64,000 bases of DNA from an uncultured Alphaproteobacteria bacterium (GTDB lineage: Bacteria; Pseudomonadota; Alphaproteobacteria; Rhodobacterales; Rhodobacteraceae), in assembly GCA_929200255.1 (NCBI GenBank), contig CAKMYZ010000003.1, positions 150,549 to 214,548 of the forward strand, read 5' to 3'. The number at the start of each line of letters is the position of its first letter. Within the stretch, counting starts at the first letter, position 1. Positions 55,544 to 63,953 of this stretch are shown here, piece after piece. Below the pieces are notes generated by a model. The model made no database searches and had not been told where the DNA came from. It worked only from the letters and a program-made list of their open reading frames with translations. A program made the translations under genes and the position numbers.

Positions 55544-56371
55544 TCAGCCCCGCGATATCAACGCGTCGAGCCATCGCGTGGGCAGGCTACGCCGCATAAA
55601 GCCCATGAGATAGGTCGGTATGGTGACATAATACCGCGGCTTTGGCCGGGAGGAAGTCAGCGCATGCAGCAGCTTTTTGGTGACAGCCGCCGGGGGCAGT
55701 TCGAAGCTGTCCGGGCCGCTGTCCTGATACAGGCGATCCGTCAGATCGGCATATTCTGACGCCCGCGCAGACGCCTTTGGATCAATCCACTTTTCGAAAT
55801 GCGGGATCGCGTTTTCGCGGATTTTCGACGTGACCGGCCCGGGTTCGATCAGGATGACCTTGATCGGCGTGTTCTGCATCTCCATGCGCAGCACATCCGT
55901 CAGCCCTTCGAGCGCGAATTTACTCGCAACATAGGCCCCGCGCCATTTCATTCCGACCAGGCCCAGCACGGACGAGCAATTGATAATCCGTCCGTGGCCC
56001 TGTGCCCGCATCACCGGAATCACCAGCCGGGTCAGTTCGTGCCAGCCAAAAACATTGGTTTCAAAAATGTCGCGGAGCGCGCCGACGGGTAAATCCTCGA
56101 CAGCACCAGGGCAGGCGTAGGCCCCGTTGTTATAAAGCGCGTCCAAAGTGCCGCCTGTGGCCTCAAGCGTTTCGGCTAGACCGGTCACGATACTTTCGGG
56201 ATCGCTGTAGTCAATCAGCGGGCTGTCAAAGCCCTCGCTTTGCAGGCGCAAGCAGTCTTCGGCCTTGCGGCAGCTTGCAAAAACCCGCCAGCCTGCGTCT
56301 CGCAGGCCGCGCGCGGCATCAAGCCCGATGCCCGACGAAGATCCGGTGATAAGAATGGATTTCTGTGTCAT
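55544..56371 (-). CDS. Short-chain dehydrogenase/reductase
   Basis: 275 residues, classical SDR. The cofactor motif is TGSSSGIGLDAARGLRDAG, followed by LYNNGAY (NNAG-like) and the catalytic Ser-Tyr-Lys in INCSSVLG and YVASKF. The specificity could be for a retinol-, steroid- or lipid-like substrate, not assignable. The start MTQKSILITG is chosen at 56371. It is divergent from parC across 95 bp and upstream of the HIG1-like gene. Confidence 0.85.
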   Translation of the reverse strand: MTQKSILITGSSSGIGLDAARGLRDAGWRVFASCRKAEDCLRLQSEGFDSPLIDYSDPESIVTGLAETLEATGGTLDALYNNGAYACPGAVEDLPVGALRDIFETNVFGWHELTRLVIPVMRAQGHGRIINCSSVLGLVGMKWRGAYVASKFALEGLTDVLRMEMQNTPIKVILIEPGPVTSKIRENAIPHFEKWIDPKASARASEYADLTDRLYQDSGPDSFELPPAAVTKKLLHALTSSRPKPRYYVTIPTYLMGFMRRSLPTRWLDALISRG

Positions 56372-56466
56372 GCTCCACTGTTTGGGGTTTTGGTGGCCAT
56401 CTGGCAAGCGCAGTGAGACAAAGATAGCCGCTTTACGCCAGAATCGGCTGTCGTTACACCGGGCGT

Positions 56467-58809
56467 ATGAGTGATGAGAGCGATACAGATATGGGCCCCA
56501 ACGATGTAACGGAATCGCTGCGCCGTGCCATTGGCGACCGTTATCTGACCTATGCGCTTTCCACGATCATGCACCGCGCGCTGCCCGACGCCCGTGATGG
56601 TTTGAAACCCGTCCACCGCCGCATTCTTTATGCGATGTCGCGCCTGCGTCTGTCGCCCACGGGTGGCTTTCTGAAATCTGCCAAGATCAGCGGCGACACG
56701 ATGGGTGATTTCCACCCGCATGGCGATGCCGCGATTTACGACGCGATGGCGCGTCTGGCGCAGGATTTTAATGTCCGCTACCCGCTGGTGGATGGCCAGG
56801 GGAATTTTGGCAATATTGACGGCGATAACCCTGCCGCGCCGCGCTATACAGAGGCCCGGATGACCGCCGCCGCTGAGGCCCTGTTGGAGGGGCTATCCGA
56901 GGATTCGGTGGATTTCCGCGACAATTATGACGGGCGGCTGACGGAGCCGGCAGTCTTGCCGGCCACATTTCCGAACCTCCTTGCCAACGGGTCCAGCGGG
57001 ATCGCTGTGGGGATGGCTACGAATATTCCGCCGCATAACCTGCACGAGTTGATTGACGCCTGCCTGCATCTCATCAAGACGCAGGACGCGCGTGACGATA
57101 CCCTGCTGAACTACATTCCCGGTCCTGATTTTCCGACGGGTGGCGTGATTGTTGAGCCTGCCGACAATATCGCCGAGGCCTACCGCACTGGGCGCGGATC
57201 TTTCCGGTTGCGCGCCAAATGGGAGGTCGAGGATCTGGGCCGTGGCCAGTGGCAGGTTGTTGTCACCGAGATCCCTTATCAGGTCCAGAAATCGAAGCTG
57301 ATCGAAAAACTGGCCGAAGTCATCCAGCTTAAGAAGGTGCCTTTGCTCGCGGATGTGCGCGATGAAAGCGCCGATGACATCCGCGTGGTCCTCGAACCCC
57401 GTGCAAAAACAGTCGACCCAGAAGTCATGATGGGGATGCTGTTTCGCAACTCGGACCTCGAAACCCGGTTCAGCCTGAACATGAACGTGCTGATTGACGG
57501 GCTGACGCCCAAGGTCTGTTCGCTCAAAGAGGTGCTGCGCGCGTTTCTTGATCATCGCCGCGATGTGCTGGTCCGCCGCAGCAAGTACCGGCTGGAAAAG
57601 ATCGACCACCGGCTTGAGGTCCTTGAAGGTTTCATCATCGCTTTCCTGCACCTGGACCGCGTGATCGACATCATCCGCTATGATGACGACCCCAAGCAAG
57701 CGCTGATGGTTGAGGATTGGGCTCAGGATCATGTGCGCGCCACGTCTGAGGCCGACTATGTCTCACCGATCAAGCCGGGTGCTGATCCAGAGGTGTCTCT
57801 GTCAGAGATTCAGGCCGAGGCGATCCTGAACATGCGCCTGCGCTCTTTGCGTCGCCTGGAAGAGCTGGAGCTGATCGCCGAGCGTGACGCCCTGATGGAA
57901 GAGCGTGCCGGGATCGAAGATTTGCTGGAAAACGATGGCCTGCAATGGGCCAAGATCGCCGAGCAGCTGCGCGAAACCCGCAAGGTTTTTGGCCGCGATA
58001 GCGCGGGCGGCGCGCGGCGTACGCAGTTTGCCGAGGCCGCCGAAGTGGTCGAGGTGCCGCTTGAAGCCATGATCGAGCGCGAACCGATCACGGTTGTCTG
58101 TTCGCAAATGGGCTGGGTCCGCGCGATGACTGGCCATATCGACCTGGCGCGTGAGCTGAAGTTCAAGGATGGCGACGGGCCGCGCTTTATCTTTCATGCT
58201 GAAACCACCGACAAGCTGCTGGTTTTTGGGGCCAATGGCCGGTTCTACACTGTGGGCGCTGCCAACCTGCCCGGGGGGCGCGGGATGGGTGAACCGCTGC
58301 GTCTGATGGTTGATCTGCCCAACGATGTGGAAATCGTTGATTTCCTGATCCACAGGCCCGGAGAAAAGCTGCTGGTCGCCTCTGCCGAGGGCAACGGCTT
58401 TGTTGTGCCAGAAGAAGAGGTCGTTGCCCAAACCCGGAGCGGCAAACAGGTGCTGAACGTCAAGGATACAGTTGCCAAGGCCTGTCATCGTGTGGCGGGG
58501 GACCATGTGGCCGTGGTGTCCGAGAACGCAAAGTTCCTCGTGTTTGAGGTTGCCGAGCTGCCCGAAATGAACCGGGGCAAAGGTGTGCGTATCCAGAAGT
58601 ACAAGAAAGCCGCCGGACGGCAGGGCATGTTGGAATTGGATGGCGGCTTGTCTGACATTACCACGTTCACCTGGGACGAAGGCCTGTCATGGCCCATGGG
58701 CGGCGGTAAAACCCGAACAGAACCTGACATGACCGAATGGAAAGGCGCGCGTGCCGGTGTTGGCAAACGCCCGCCTTACGGGTTCCCCAAGAATAATCGC
58801 TTTAGCTGA
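56467..58809 (+). CDS. parC: DNA topoisomerase IV subunit A
   Basis: 780 residues. YLTYALSTIMHRALPDARDGLKPVHRRILYAM is the ParC/GyrA start, the catalytic Tyr127 is in APRYTEARMT, and the C-terminal beta-pinwheel has repeats such as GRFYTVGAANLPGG. Topoisomerase IV decatenates daughter chromosomes. parE is not adjacent, as usual in Rhodobacterales. The quinolone-determining region reads HPHGDAAIYD, so the positions of E. coli Ser80 and Glu84 are Ala88 and Asp92. Confidence 0.94.
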   Translation: MSDESDTDMGPNDVTESLRRAIGDRYLTYALSTIMHRALPDARDGLKPVHRRILYAMSRLRLSPTGGFLKSAKISGDTMGDFHPHGDAAIYDAMARLAQDFNVRYPLVDGQGNFGNIDGDNPAAPRYTEARMTAAAEALLEGLSEDSVDFRDNYDGRLTEPAVLPATFPNLLANGSSGIAVGMATNIPPHNLHELIDACLHLIKTQDARDDTLLNYIPGPDFPTGGVIVEPADNIAEAYRTGRGSFRLRAKWEVEDLGRGQWQVVVTEIPYQVQKSKLIEKLAEVIQLKKVPLLADVRDESADDIRVVLEPRAKTVDPEVMMGMLFRNSDLETRFSLNMNVLIDGLTPKVCSLKEVLRAFLDHRRDVLVRRSKYRLEKIDHRLEVLEGFIIAFLHLDRVIDIIRYDDDPKQALMVEDWAQDHVRATSEADYVSPIKPGADPEVSLSEIQAEAILNMRLRSLRRLEELELIAERDALMEERAGIEDLLENDGLQWAKIAEQLRETRKVFGRDSAGGARRTQFAEAAEVVEVPLEAMIEREPITVVCSQMGWVRAMTGHIDLARELKFKDGDGPRFIFHAETTDKLLVFGANGRFYTVGAANLPGGRGMGEPLRLMVDLPNDVEIVDFLIHRPGEKLLVASAEGNGFVVPEEEVVAQTRSGKQVLNVKDTVAKACHRVAGDHVAVVSENAKFLVFEVAELPEMNRGKGVRIQKYKKAAGRQGMLELDGGLSDITTFTWDEGLSWPMGGGKTRTEPDMTEWKGARAGVGKRPPYGFPKNNRFS

Positions 58810-58830
58810 GGCTAGATAAGGCCACCGGCA

Positions 58831-58866
58831 TAGCGCTGGAACCACCGCGCATCGCTAGACTGTTTT
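58831..58866 (+). terminator. Weak terminator candidate after parC
   Basis: TAGCG (58831-58835) pairs with CGCTA (58853-58857), and GACTGTTTTTTG follows. The stem is short and the loop long, so the U-run is the main support. Confidence 0.35.
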
Positions 58867-58909
58867 TTGTTATCAAGACAATCTGTCGTGGCAGCTCAGT
58901 TTTACTGTT

Positions 58910-58927
58910 CTGTTATCCGACCGTCAC
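58910..58927 (+). promoter_or_regulatory. Candidate Pho box upstream of the PhoX gene
   Basis: CTGTTAT-CCGA-CCGTCAC: two 7-bp repeats 11 bp apart, matching the alphaproteobacterial PhoB pattern CTGTCAT-N4-CTGTCAT at 6/7 and 5/7 positions. It ends 62 bp before the phoX start, a suitable distance for PhoB activation. Confidence 0.5.
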
Positions 58928-58989
58928 ATCGCTGCAAAACAGCCCGTCTATGTGGGATTGATGTTGGCAAACAATAAGGAGCATGTGTG

Positions 58990-60879
58990 ATGCGGGACCA
59001 AGATAAAATTGATCTGTCATGGGATGAATGGGACGAACTGCAACGCCCCGCACCCGAAACTGTTTCATTTGACGCCGTTGTCGATGCCGCAATCTCGCGT
59101 CGGGGGTTTCTGACCGGCGTTCTTGCTTATGGATCTGGCGCCGCCGTCATGGGGGCTGGACTGTTGTCAGGCACCTCGGTGCAGGCGCAGGCCGCGCGCC
59201 GTTTCGGTTTTACGCCGATCCCGATCCAGACCGACGGCACGGTGCATGTTCCTGAAGGCTACACTTGGGAAATCGTCGCGCGTTGGGGTGATCCGATGTT
59301 CTCTGACGCGGACGACCTAAGCCAAGACACCGGCGTCAGCGTTGGCAGTTCTGACCGTGTGTTCGGCGAAAACACAGACGGGATGGAAGCCTTTGTCGTT
59401 GGTCACCGTCAGGTCATCGCGGTGAACCACGAATATGTGAATACCAAAGTGAACCTTCCTCAGAACGGTGGTGAGGTGAGCAGTACCGATGACGTGCGGA
59501 CCTTGCAGAACATGCAAGGTGTGACCGTCATGGAAATAGCCGAAGGCGCGGACGGTTGGGCCATTGTCGTGGACAGCGACCTTAATCGCCGCATCACGCA
59601 GAACACACCGATGGAGCTGCGCGGCCCTGCCGCCGGGCATCCATTGTTGCAGACAGCGGCCGACCCGACAGGGACGGCGGTTCTGGGTACGATGAACAAC
59701 TGCGGTGCAGGTAAAACGCCATGGGGCACCTATCTGACCTGCGAAGAGAACTTTAACGGCTACTTCGGCTCTACCGATCAAGGGTTTGAGCGTCCGGAGG
59801 ATTATGCGCGCTACGGCATAGGGTTGGAAAGCCGCTATGCCTATGAACAATACGACGCCCGTTTTGATGTGAGCCAGAACCCCAATGAGCCGCGCCGTTT
59901 TGGGTATATCGTTGAGATTGATCCAACCGATCCCACCTCAACCCCGATCAAGCATACTGCGCTTGGCCGCTTCAAGCACGAGAACGCTGCCGCCGTGATT
60001 GCACCCGATGGCCGCGTTGTTGTCTATATGGGCGACGATGAACGGGGCGAGTTCATGTATAAATACATTTCAAACGGTGTTTACACGCCGGGCGGCCCGA
60101 CGTCCGAATTGCTGGATGACGGGCAGCTTTATGTCGCCAGGTTCAACACCGATACGACAGGCGAATGGGTTGCCCTGACGCCCGCGGCCACCGGTATGGA
60201 TGAAGCCGAAATCGCGATTTTCACACGCATGGCGGCCTCCAAGGTCGGCGCCACGACGATGGATCGTCCTGAGTGGGTGGCGGTGAACCCCGTGGCCGTC
60301 GAAGGCTACTGCGCGTTGACGAATAATTCGCGTCGCGCACCTGATTTCACCAATGCTGGCGGTGATCCTGTCCTTGCCGTGCATAATTCGCCCAACCCGC
60401 GCAATGAAAACCGCTATGGTCAGATCGTGCGCTGGCGGCCTGCGAATGATGATCATACCTCGGATGATTTCACATGGGACCTTTATGTCATGGCCGGTAA
60501 CCCCACTGTGCATGATGATCTCTATGCAGGGTCTTCCAACGTGAACGAAGGCAATTTGTTCAACTCGCCAGATGGGATGATGTTCGACAGCACCGGTCTG
60601 CTGTGGATCCAGACAGATGGGAACGACAGCAACGAAGAAGGTTTTGCTGGCATGGGTAATAATCAGATGCTGGCGGGTGATCCGGTCACAGGCCAGATCG
60701 CGCGTTTCATGACCGGGCCAAATGGGTCCGAGGTAACGGGGCTGACATGGTCTGCGGACAAACGGACAATGTTTGTGGGGATCCAGCATCCCGCCGCACC
60801 CTTCCCTGACGGAGAAGGCATGCTGCCGCGGTCATCCATCGTGGCGATCAAACGCGAAGATGGTGGTTTGGTTGGCTAA
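58990..60879 (+). CDS. phoX: PhoX-family alkaline phosphatase, Tat-exported
   Basis: 629 residues. The Tat signal is ISRRGFLTGVLAYGSGAAV (about residues 36-55), and the mature protein has PhoX landmarks VNHEYVN, TCEENFNGYFG, HENAAAVIAPDGRVVVYMGDDERGE and DGMMFDSTGLLWIQTDG. It would be a calcium/iron-dependent monoesterase releasing phosphate from organic phosphorus in the periplasm. AAGGAG lies 8 nt before ATG 58990. The GTG at 58987 is also possible. A candidate Pho box at 58910 supports phosphate-starvation control. Confidence 0.87.
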   Translation: MRDQDKIDLSWDEWDELQRPAPETVSFDAVVDAAISRRGFLTGVLAYGSGAAVMGAGLLSGTSVQAQAARRFGFTPIPIQTDGTVHVPEGYTWEIVARWGDPMFSDADDLSQDTGVSVGSSDRVFGENTDGMEAFVVGHRQVIAVNHEYVNTKVNLPQNGGEVSSTDDVRTLQNMQGVTVMEIAEGADGWAIVVDSDLNRRITQNTPMELRGPAAGHPLLQTAADPTGTAVLGTMNNCGAGKTPWGTYLTCEENFNGYFGSTDQGFERPEDYARYGIGLESRYAYEQYDARFDVSQNPNEPRRFGYIVEIDPTDPTSTPIKHTALGRFKHENAAAVIAPDGRVVVYMGDDERGEFMYKYISNGVYTPGGPTSELLDDGQLYVARFNTDTTGEWVALTPAATGMDEAEIAIFTRMAASKVGATTMDRPEWVAVNPVAVEGYCALTNNSRRAPDFTNAGGDPVLAVHNSPNPRNENRYGQIVRWRPANDDHTSDDFTWDLYVMAGNPTVHDDLYAGSSNVNEGNLFNSPDGMMFDSTGLLWIQTDGNDSNEEGFAGMGNNQMLAGDPVTGQIARFMTGPNGSEVTGLTWSADKRTMFVGIQHPAAPFPDGEGMLPRSSIVAIKREDGGLVG

Positions 60880-61138
60880 GGCGTTTTGATTTTACTTGAA
60901 GAGCTTTCCGCCGCCTCGACCGTTGGACGAACGCGAGAAGTGATGCCGTGGGCGAAATCAAGGCGTTAAAACGGACTTTTGGGGCAGGGCGCATAGGCCT
61001 GCCCTGGCCGCTTTGGGTTCATGCCGGTAACGGATCACATACCTCAAAGGCCCTTCAAATATCACCGCGGCGCCAGTGTTTGGCCATATTCAGCGGGATT
61101 GTGATATCCCAGAGAGAATATTTTTTTGGGGAATTGAG

Positions 61139-61612
61139 ATGACTATCAAAACAATTACTATGACGCTGGCCGCTCTGGCGCTTGCGGCCTGCGCGACACA
61201 AGACCCGGTGCCCGGTCTGGACCCTGCAGGGCGGGCGACAGTCGAGGTAACGGCTGAACCGATTACGTTCTTTTGGCAAGGTGTCCGCGGTCAGACGAAC
61301 CGAGATCCGTCCATTCAGGCACTGGCGATCACCTTCACTTGCATCGAGGACTTTGACGGACGGAGCGCACAGACACGGGCCAACCGGTCCGCGCAATACT
61401 CAGCCCTTGCGCGGGAAAGGGCGTCGTCATGGTTGATCAATCCACGGGTGAAAGGGCACTGGCTCCGCGAAATCCGGGCGCAAAGCGTGCCCAACGAAGG
61501 TTGCTCTCCACAGTACAAGACGCTTCAAATGCAAACGGTCACAAAAGACCCGCTGGAAGTCATGCGTTTTGTTCTGCAACATCCCGCTGCCATGCAGTAC
61601 CTGCGGTCCTGA
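61139..61612 (+). CDS. Putative lipoprotein of unknown function
   Basis: 157 residues. MTIKTITMTLAALALAACATQ is a type II signal peptide with lipobox LAAC. The mature protein is Arg/Gln-rich with TFTCIEDFDG and NEGCSPQY, whose two Cys could pair. There is no recognisable domain. GGGGAATTGAG precedes the ATG. It is followed by a strong terminator and probably monocistronic. Confidence 0.68.
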   Translation: MTIKTITMTLAALALAACATQDPVPGLDPAGRATVEVTAEPITFFWQGVRGQTNRDPSIQALAITFTCIEDFDGRSAQTRANRSAQYSALARERASSWLINPRVKGHWLREIRAQSVPNEGCSPQYKTLQMQTVTKDPLEVMRFVLQHPAAMQYLRS

Positions 61613-61640
61613 CCGGATCGAATGACTTGTTAGAGTTGCG

Positions 61641-61667
61641 AAAGAGCGCCCGTTTTGGGTGCTCTTT
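61641..61667 (+). terminator. Rho-independent terminator after the lipoprotein gene
   Basis: An 11-bp stem (61641-61651 with 61657-61667, one G-U) with GTTTT loop, followed by TGTTTG with the stem itself ending in TTT. Confidence 0.85.
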
Positions 61668-61733
61668 TGTTTGACGCCCGCTGACCTATAGCGTTTGACG
61701 AAATACCTGAAACATCACGTATCGCCTAACGCT

Positions 61734-62105
61734 TTAACGGTGCTGATCAACAAGGATCGGGTTGCCGTCAGGGTCCATGACAACAAAGCTGGCAGGACCG
61801 GTTGTGGTCTCGTCTGCCTCCGAAAGGAACTCCACCCCATCGGCCTTCAACCGTTTCTGGATGTCACGCACGTCATCGAAATCGTCAAGGTTCTGGGCGT
61901 TCTGGTCCCAGCCGGGATTGAAGGTCAGCGTGTTGGCTTGCAGGAAGCCGCCGAATAGCCCGATCACAGTTTCACCGTTGCGCAGGATCAGCCAACCTTG
62001 TGTTTCGTCACCGCCAAAAGGTTCAAACCCAAGCTTGCCGTAGAATTCCTTTGAGACCGCAATATCCTTGACGTTCAAACTGATCGAAAATGCACCTAGC
62101 TTCAT
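61734..62105 (-). CDS. VOC-family (glyoxalase-like) protein
   Basis: 123 residues. KLGAFSISLNVKDIAVSKEFYGKLGFEPFGG and VVMDPDGNPILVDQH are the two beta-alpha-beta halves of the VOC fold. The C-terminal conserved Glu/Asp metal-ligand pattern is partial, so the activity is unknown. GGAGG about 8 nt upstream supports the ATG. It is the last gene of the ECF/YCII minus-strand cluster, 45 nt after the sigma gene. Confidence 0.82.
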   Translation of the reverse strand: MKLGAFSISLNVKDIAVSKEFYGKLGFEPFGGDETQGWLILRNGETVIGLFGGFLQANTLTFNPGWDQNAQNLDDFDDVRDIQKRLKADGVEFLSEADETTTGPASFVVMDPDGNPILVDQHR

Positions 62106-62150
62106 AAGTTAATCCTCCGGAATGCAGATAGAATAGCAGAGAGTTGGGGT

Positions 62151-63389
62151 TCAGGAAAGCGCATCGCGCTTGCGTTCAAGGAACTGTCGCTCAGCGGGGC
62201 CGCTTGCGAGCGATATTGCCCGTGCGTAGGATCGCGTCGCGCGGGCCACATCGCCATCGCGGGCGAAAATATCGGCGCAGGCTGCATGATATGGCTGATA
62301 GTGGGCGAAATTTGGTGCCTTGTTCAAATGATCCAGTAGTGCAATCGCGTCAGAGGTGGATTGCGCATAAGACACGGCCACGGCGTGGTTGATTTGCACA
62401 ACTGGCGTTGGCTGCATCTGAAAAAGCAGCGCATAAAGCGCCGCGATTTGCGCCCAGTCTGTTTCGGTCCAGCTGGGGCTACCCGCGTGCAACCCACTGA
62501 TAGCGGCCTGAATTTGATAGGGGCCTATTGCGCCGCGCGCGAGTGTCTGGCGAAGAAGCGCATCGCCCTCCTTGATCTTCGCGCGATCCCAGCGATTGCG
62601 GTTCTGTTCTTCCAGCGGGATCATGGCGCCCTGGGTGTTTCTGCGCGCAATGCGCCTTGCATCGTGTAGCAGCATCAACGCCAAAAGCCCGGCCACCTCG
62701 GGTTCGTTTGGCAATAGGTAGTGCAGTGTGCGGCCCAGTCGTAACGCCTCATCTGTCAGGCTGCGGGAGCGCTTATGAAGCGTTGAATAGCCTTGGTTGA
62801 AGATCAGGTAGACAACGGCAAGTACGGCAGTGACGCGCGGGGCAAGCTCTGACGTGTCTGGAATGCGGTAAGGGATGCCTGCGCCTGCAATTTTCTGTTT
62901 GGCACGGACAAGGCGTTGCGCCATCGTCGCCGGTTTGTCCAGGAATGCTGCGGCGATGTCGTTGGTGCTTGATCCGCAAAGCGTGCGCAGCGTCAGGGCG
63001 ACCTGCGTCTTCTGTTCCAGCGAAGGGTGACAACAGGTGAAAATCATTTCAAGTCGTTTGTCCGGGATCATCTCTTTGGTGACCTCGTCATCTTGTGTCC
63101 GGTCGATCAGATGCGACAGCTCGGGGATGCGGGCGGCGAAGCGCGCGTCACGGCGCAGCCTGTCAATGGCCTTGCGCCGCGCGGTTGTCATCAGCCAGGC
63201 CGCGGGCACATCGGGCAGGCCGGTTTCGGGCCAGACCTCCATCGCGCGCGCGACAGCATCCTGCAGGCCATCCTCGGCCAGTTGGATATCGCCCAGCGAC
63301 TTGACCAATGCCGCCAGAATGCGCCCCCACTCTTCCCGGACAACCTGTTCGATGGCCTGCGCGGGTGTTTGCGGGGGCAACATGGGCAT
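62151..63389 (-). CDS. ECF42-type RNA polymerase sigma factor with C-terminal TPR-like extension
   Basis: 412 residues, twice a normal ECF. Sigma2 and sigma4 fill the first 180 residues (QLAEDGLQDAVARAMEVW, AWLMTTARRKAIDRLRRD, LCGSSTNDIAAAFLDKPATMAQRLVRAKQKI). The extension (about 190-410) is helical, with NQGYSTLHKRSRSLTDEALRLGRTLHYLLP and PYQIQAAISGLHA. This architecture next to a DGPF/YCII gene defines ECF42. No anti-sigma gene is present, as usual for the group. It starts directly after the YCII stop. Confidence 0.88.
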   Translation of the reverse strand: MPMLPPQTPAQAIEQVVREEWGRILAALVKSLGDIQLAEDGLQDAVARAMEVWPETGLPDVPAAWLMTTARRKAIDRLRRDARFAARIPELSHLIDRTQDDEVTKEMIPDKRLEMIFTCCHPSLEQKTQVALTLRTLCGSSTNDIAAAFLDKPATMAQRLVRAKQKIAGAGIPYRIPDTSELAPRVTAVLAVVYLIFNQGYSTLHKRSRSLTDEALRLGRTLHYLLPNEPEVAGLLALMLLHDARRIARRNTQGAMIPLEEQNRNRWDRAKIKEGDALLRQTLARGAIGPYQIQAAISGLHAGSPSWTETDWAQIAALYALLFQMQPTPVVQINHAVAVSYAQSTSDAIALLDHLNKAPNFAHYQPYHAACADIFARDGDVARATRSYARAISLASGPAERQFLERKRDALS

Positions 63390-63743
63390 TTAGTCGTCCC
63401 AGACGATGACCGGGCGCACTTCGATCCGGCCATAGGTTGCCGTCGGGATCTTGGCGGCTTGGGCGATCGCGTCATCAAGGTCCTTGCATTCCAGCAGGTA
63501 GTAGCCGCCAAGTTGCTCTTTCGTTTCTGCAAAGGGCCCGTCGGTCGTGATGGTCCTGCCATCGACGACTGTGACGGTTGTCGCCGTCGCAATCGGTTGC
63601 AATGCGTCACCAGCGACAAGCGCGCCGCTGTCGCGCATCTCGGCGGTGAAGTCGGTGTAACCCTTCATGAAAGGGCCAAATTCCGGTGTGCCCGGTTGTG
63701 GGCCCGTGCCTTCGGCGGAATAAATCAGACACATATACTGCAT
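63390..63743 (-). CDS. YCII-related (DGPF) protein
   Basis: 117 residues: MQYMCLIYSAEGTGPQPGTPEFGPFMKGYTDF, VVDGRTITTDGPFAETKEQLGGYYLLE (the DGPF motif) and GRIEVRPVIVWDD. YCII-fold proteins are small alpha/beta barrels. The DGPF set accompanies ECF42 sigma factors and is thought to be their conserved target and output. AAGGAG precedes ATG 63743. The upstream frame is non-coding leader holding the promoter. Confidence 0.87.
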   Translation of the reverse strand: MQYMCLIYSAEGTGPQPGTPEFGPFMKGYTDFTAEMRDSGALVAGDALQPIATATTVTVVDGRTITTDGPFAETKEQLGGYYLLECKDLDDAIAQAAKIPTATYGRIEVRPVIVWDD

Positions 63744-63793
63744 GGTTTTCTCTCCTTGTTTCGGGCGCGGCGCTATTGCCGTCCTGCTTACCA

Positions 63794-63820
63794 GACGTTT
63801 GGGGGATGGCGAAATCGACA
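63794..63820 (-). promoter_or_regulatory. ECF42-type promoter upstream of YCII/ECF operon
   Basis: On the minus strand TGTCGA (63815-63820), 17-bp spacer, CGTC (63794-63797), then about 50 nt to the YCII start. This matches the ECF42 target-promoter consensus I recall (TGTCGA in the -35, CG[A/T]C in the -10), so the sigma factor probably drives its own operon. Confidence 0.6.
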
Positions 63821-63869
63821 TCGCGTGCGGAAAAAAGTTTTTGCGGCGGTCGATCGTGGCACGTGACAC

Positions 63870-63898
63870 TTGATTTCTCTGCTGTTTCCCAATACATC
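63870..63898 (+). promoter_or_regulatory. Candidate tuf promoter
   Basis: TTGATT (63870-63875), 17-bp spacer, TACATC (63893-63898), about 55 bp before the tuf ATG. It is a good housekeeping -35 with a moderate -10. Confidence 0.45.
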
Positions 63899-63953
63899 GC
63901 CCGCGATGTTGGACCGGGCCGATTGTGGCCCCTCAGAAACTAAGGGCCCCACG

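Noticed and set aside
60948..61142. 64-codon frame ending in an ATGA overlap with the lipoprotein gene
   Set aside because: GTG start without a ribosome-binding site, covers a hairpin (60982-61004) and the lipoprotein leader, and has no family features. The overlap is probably chance.
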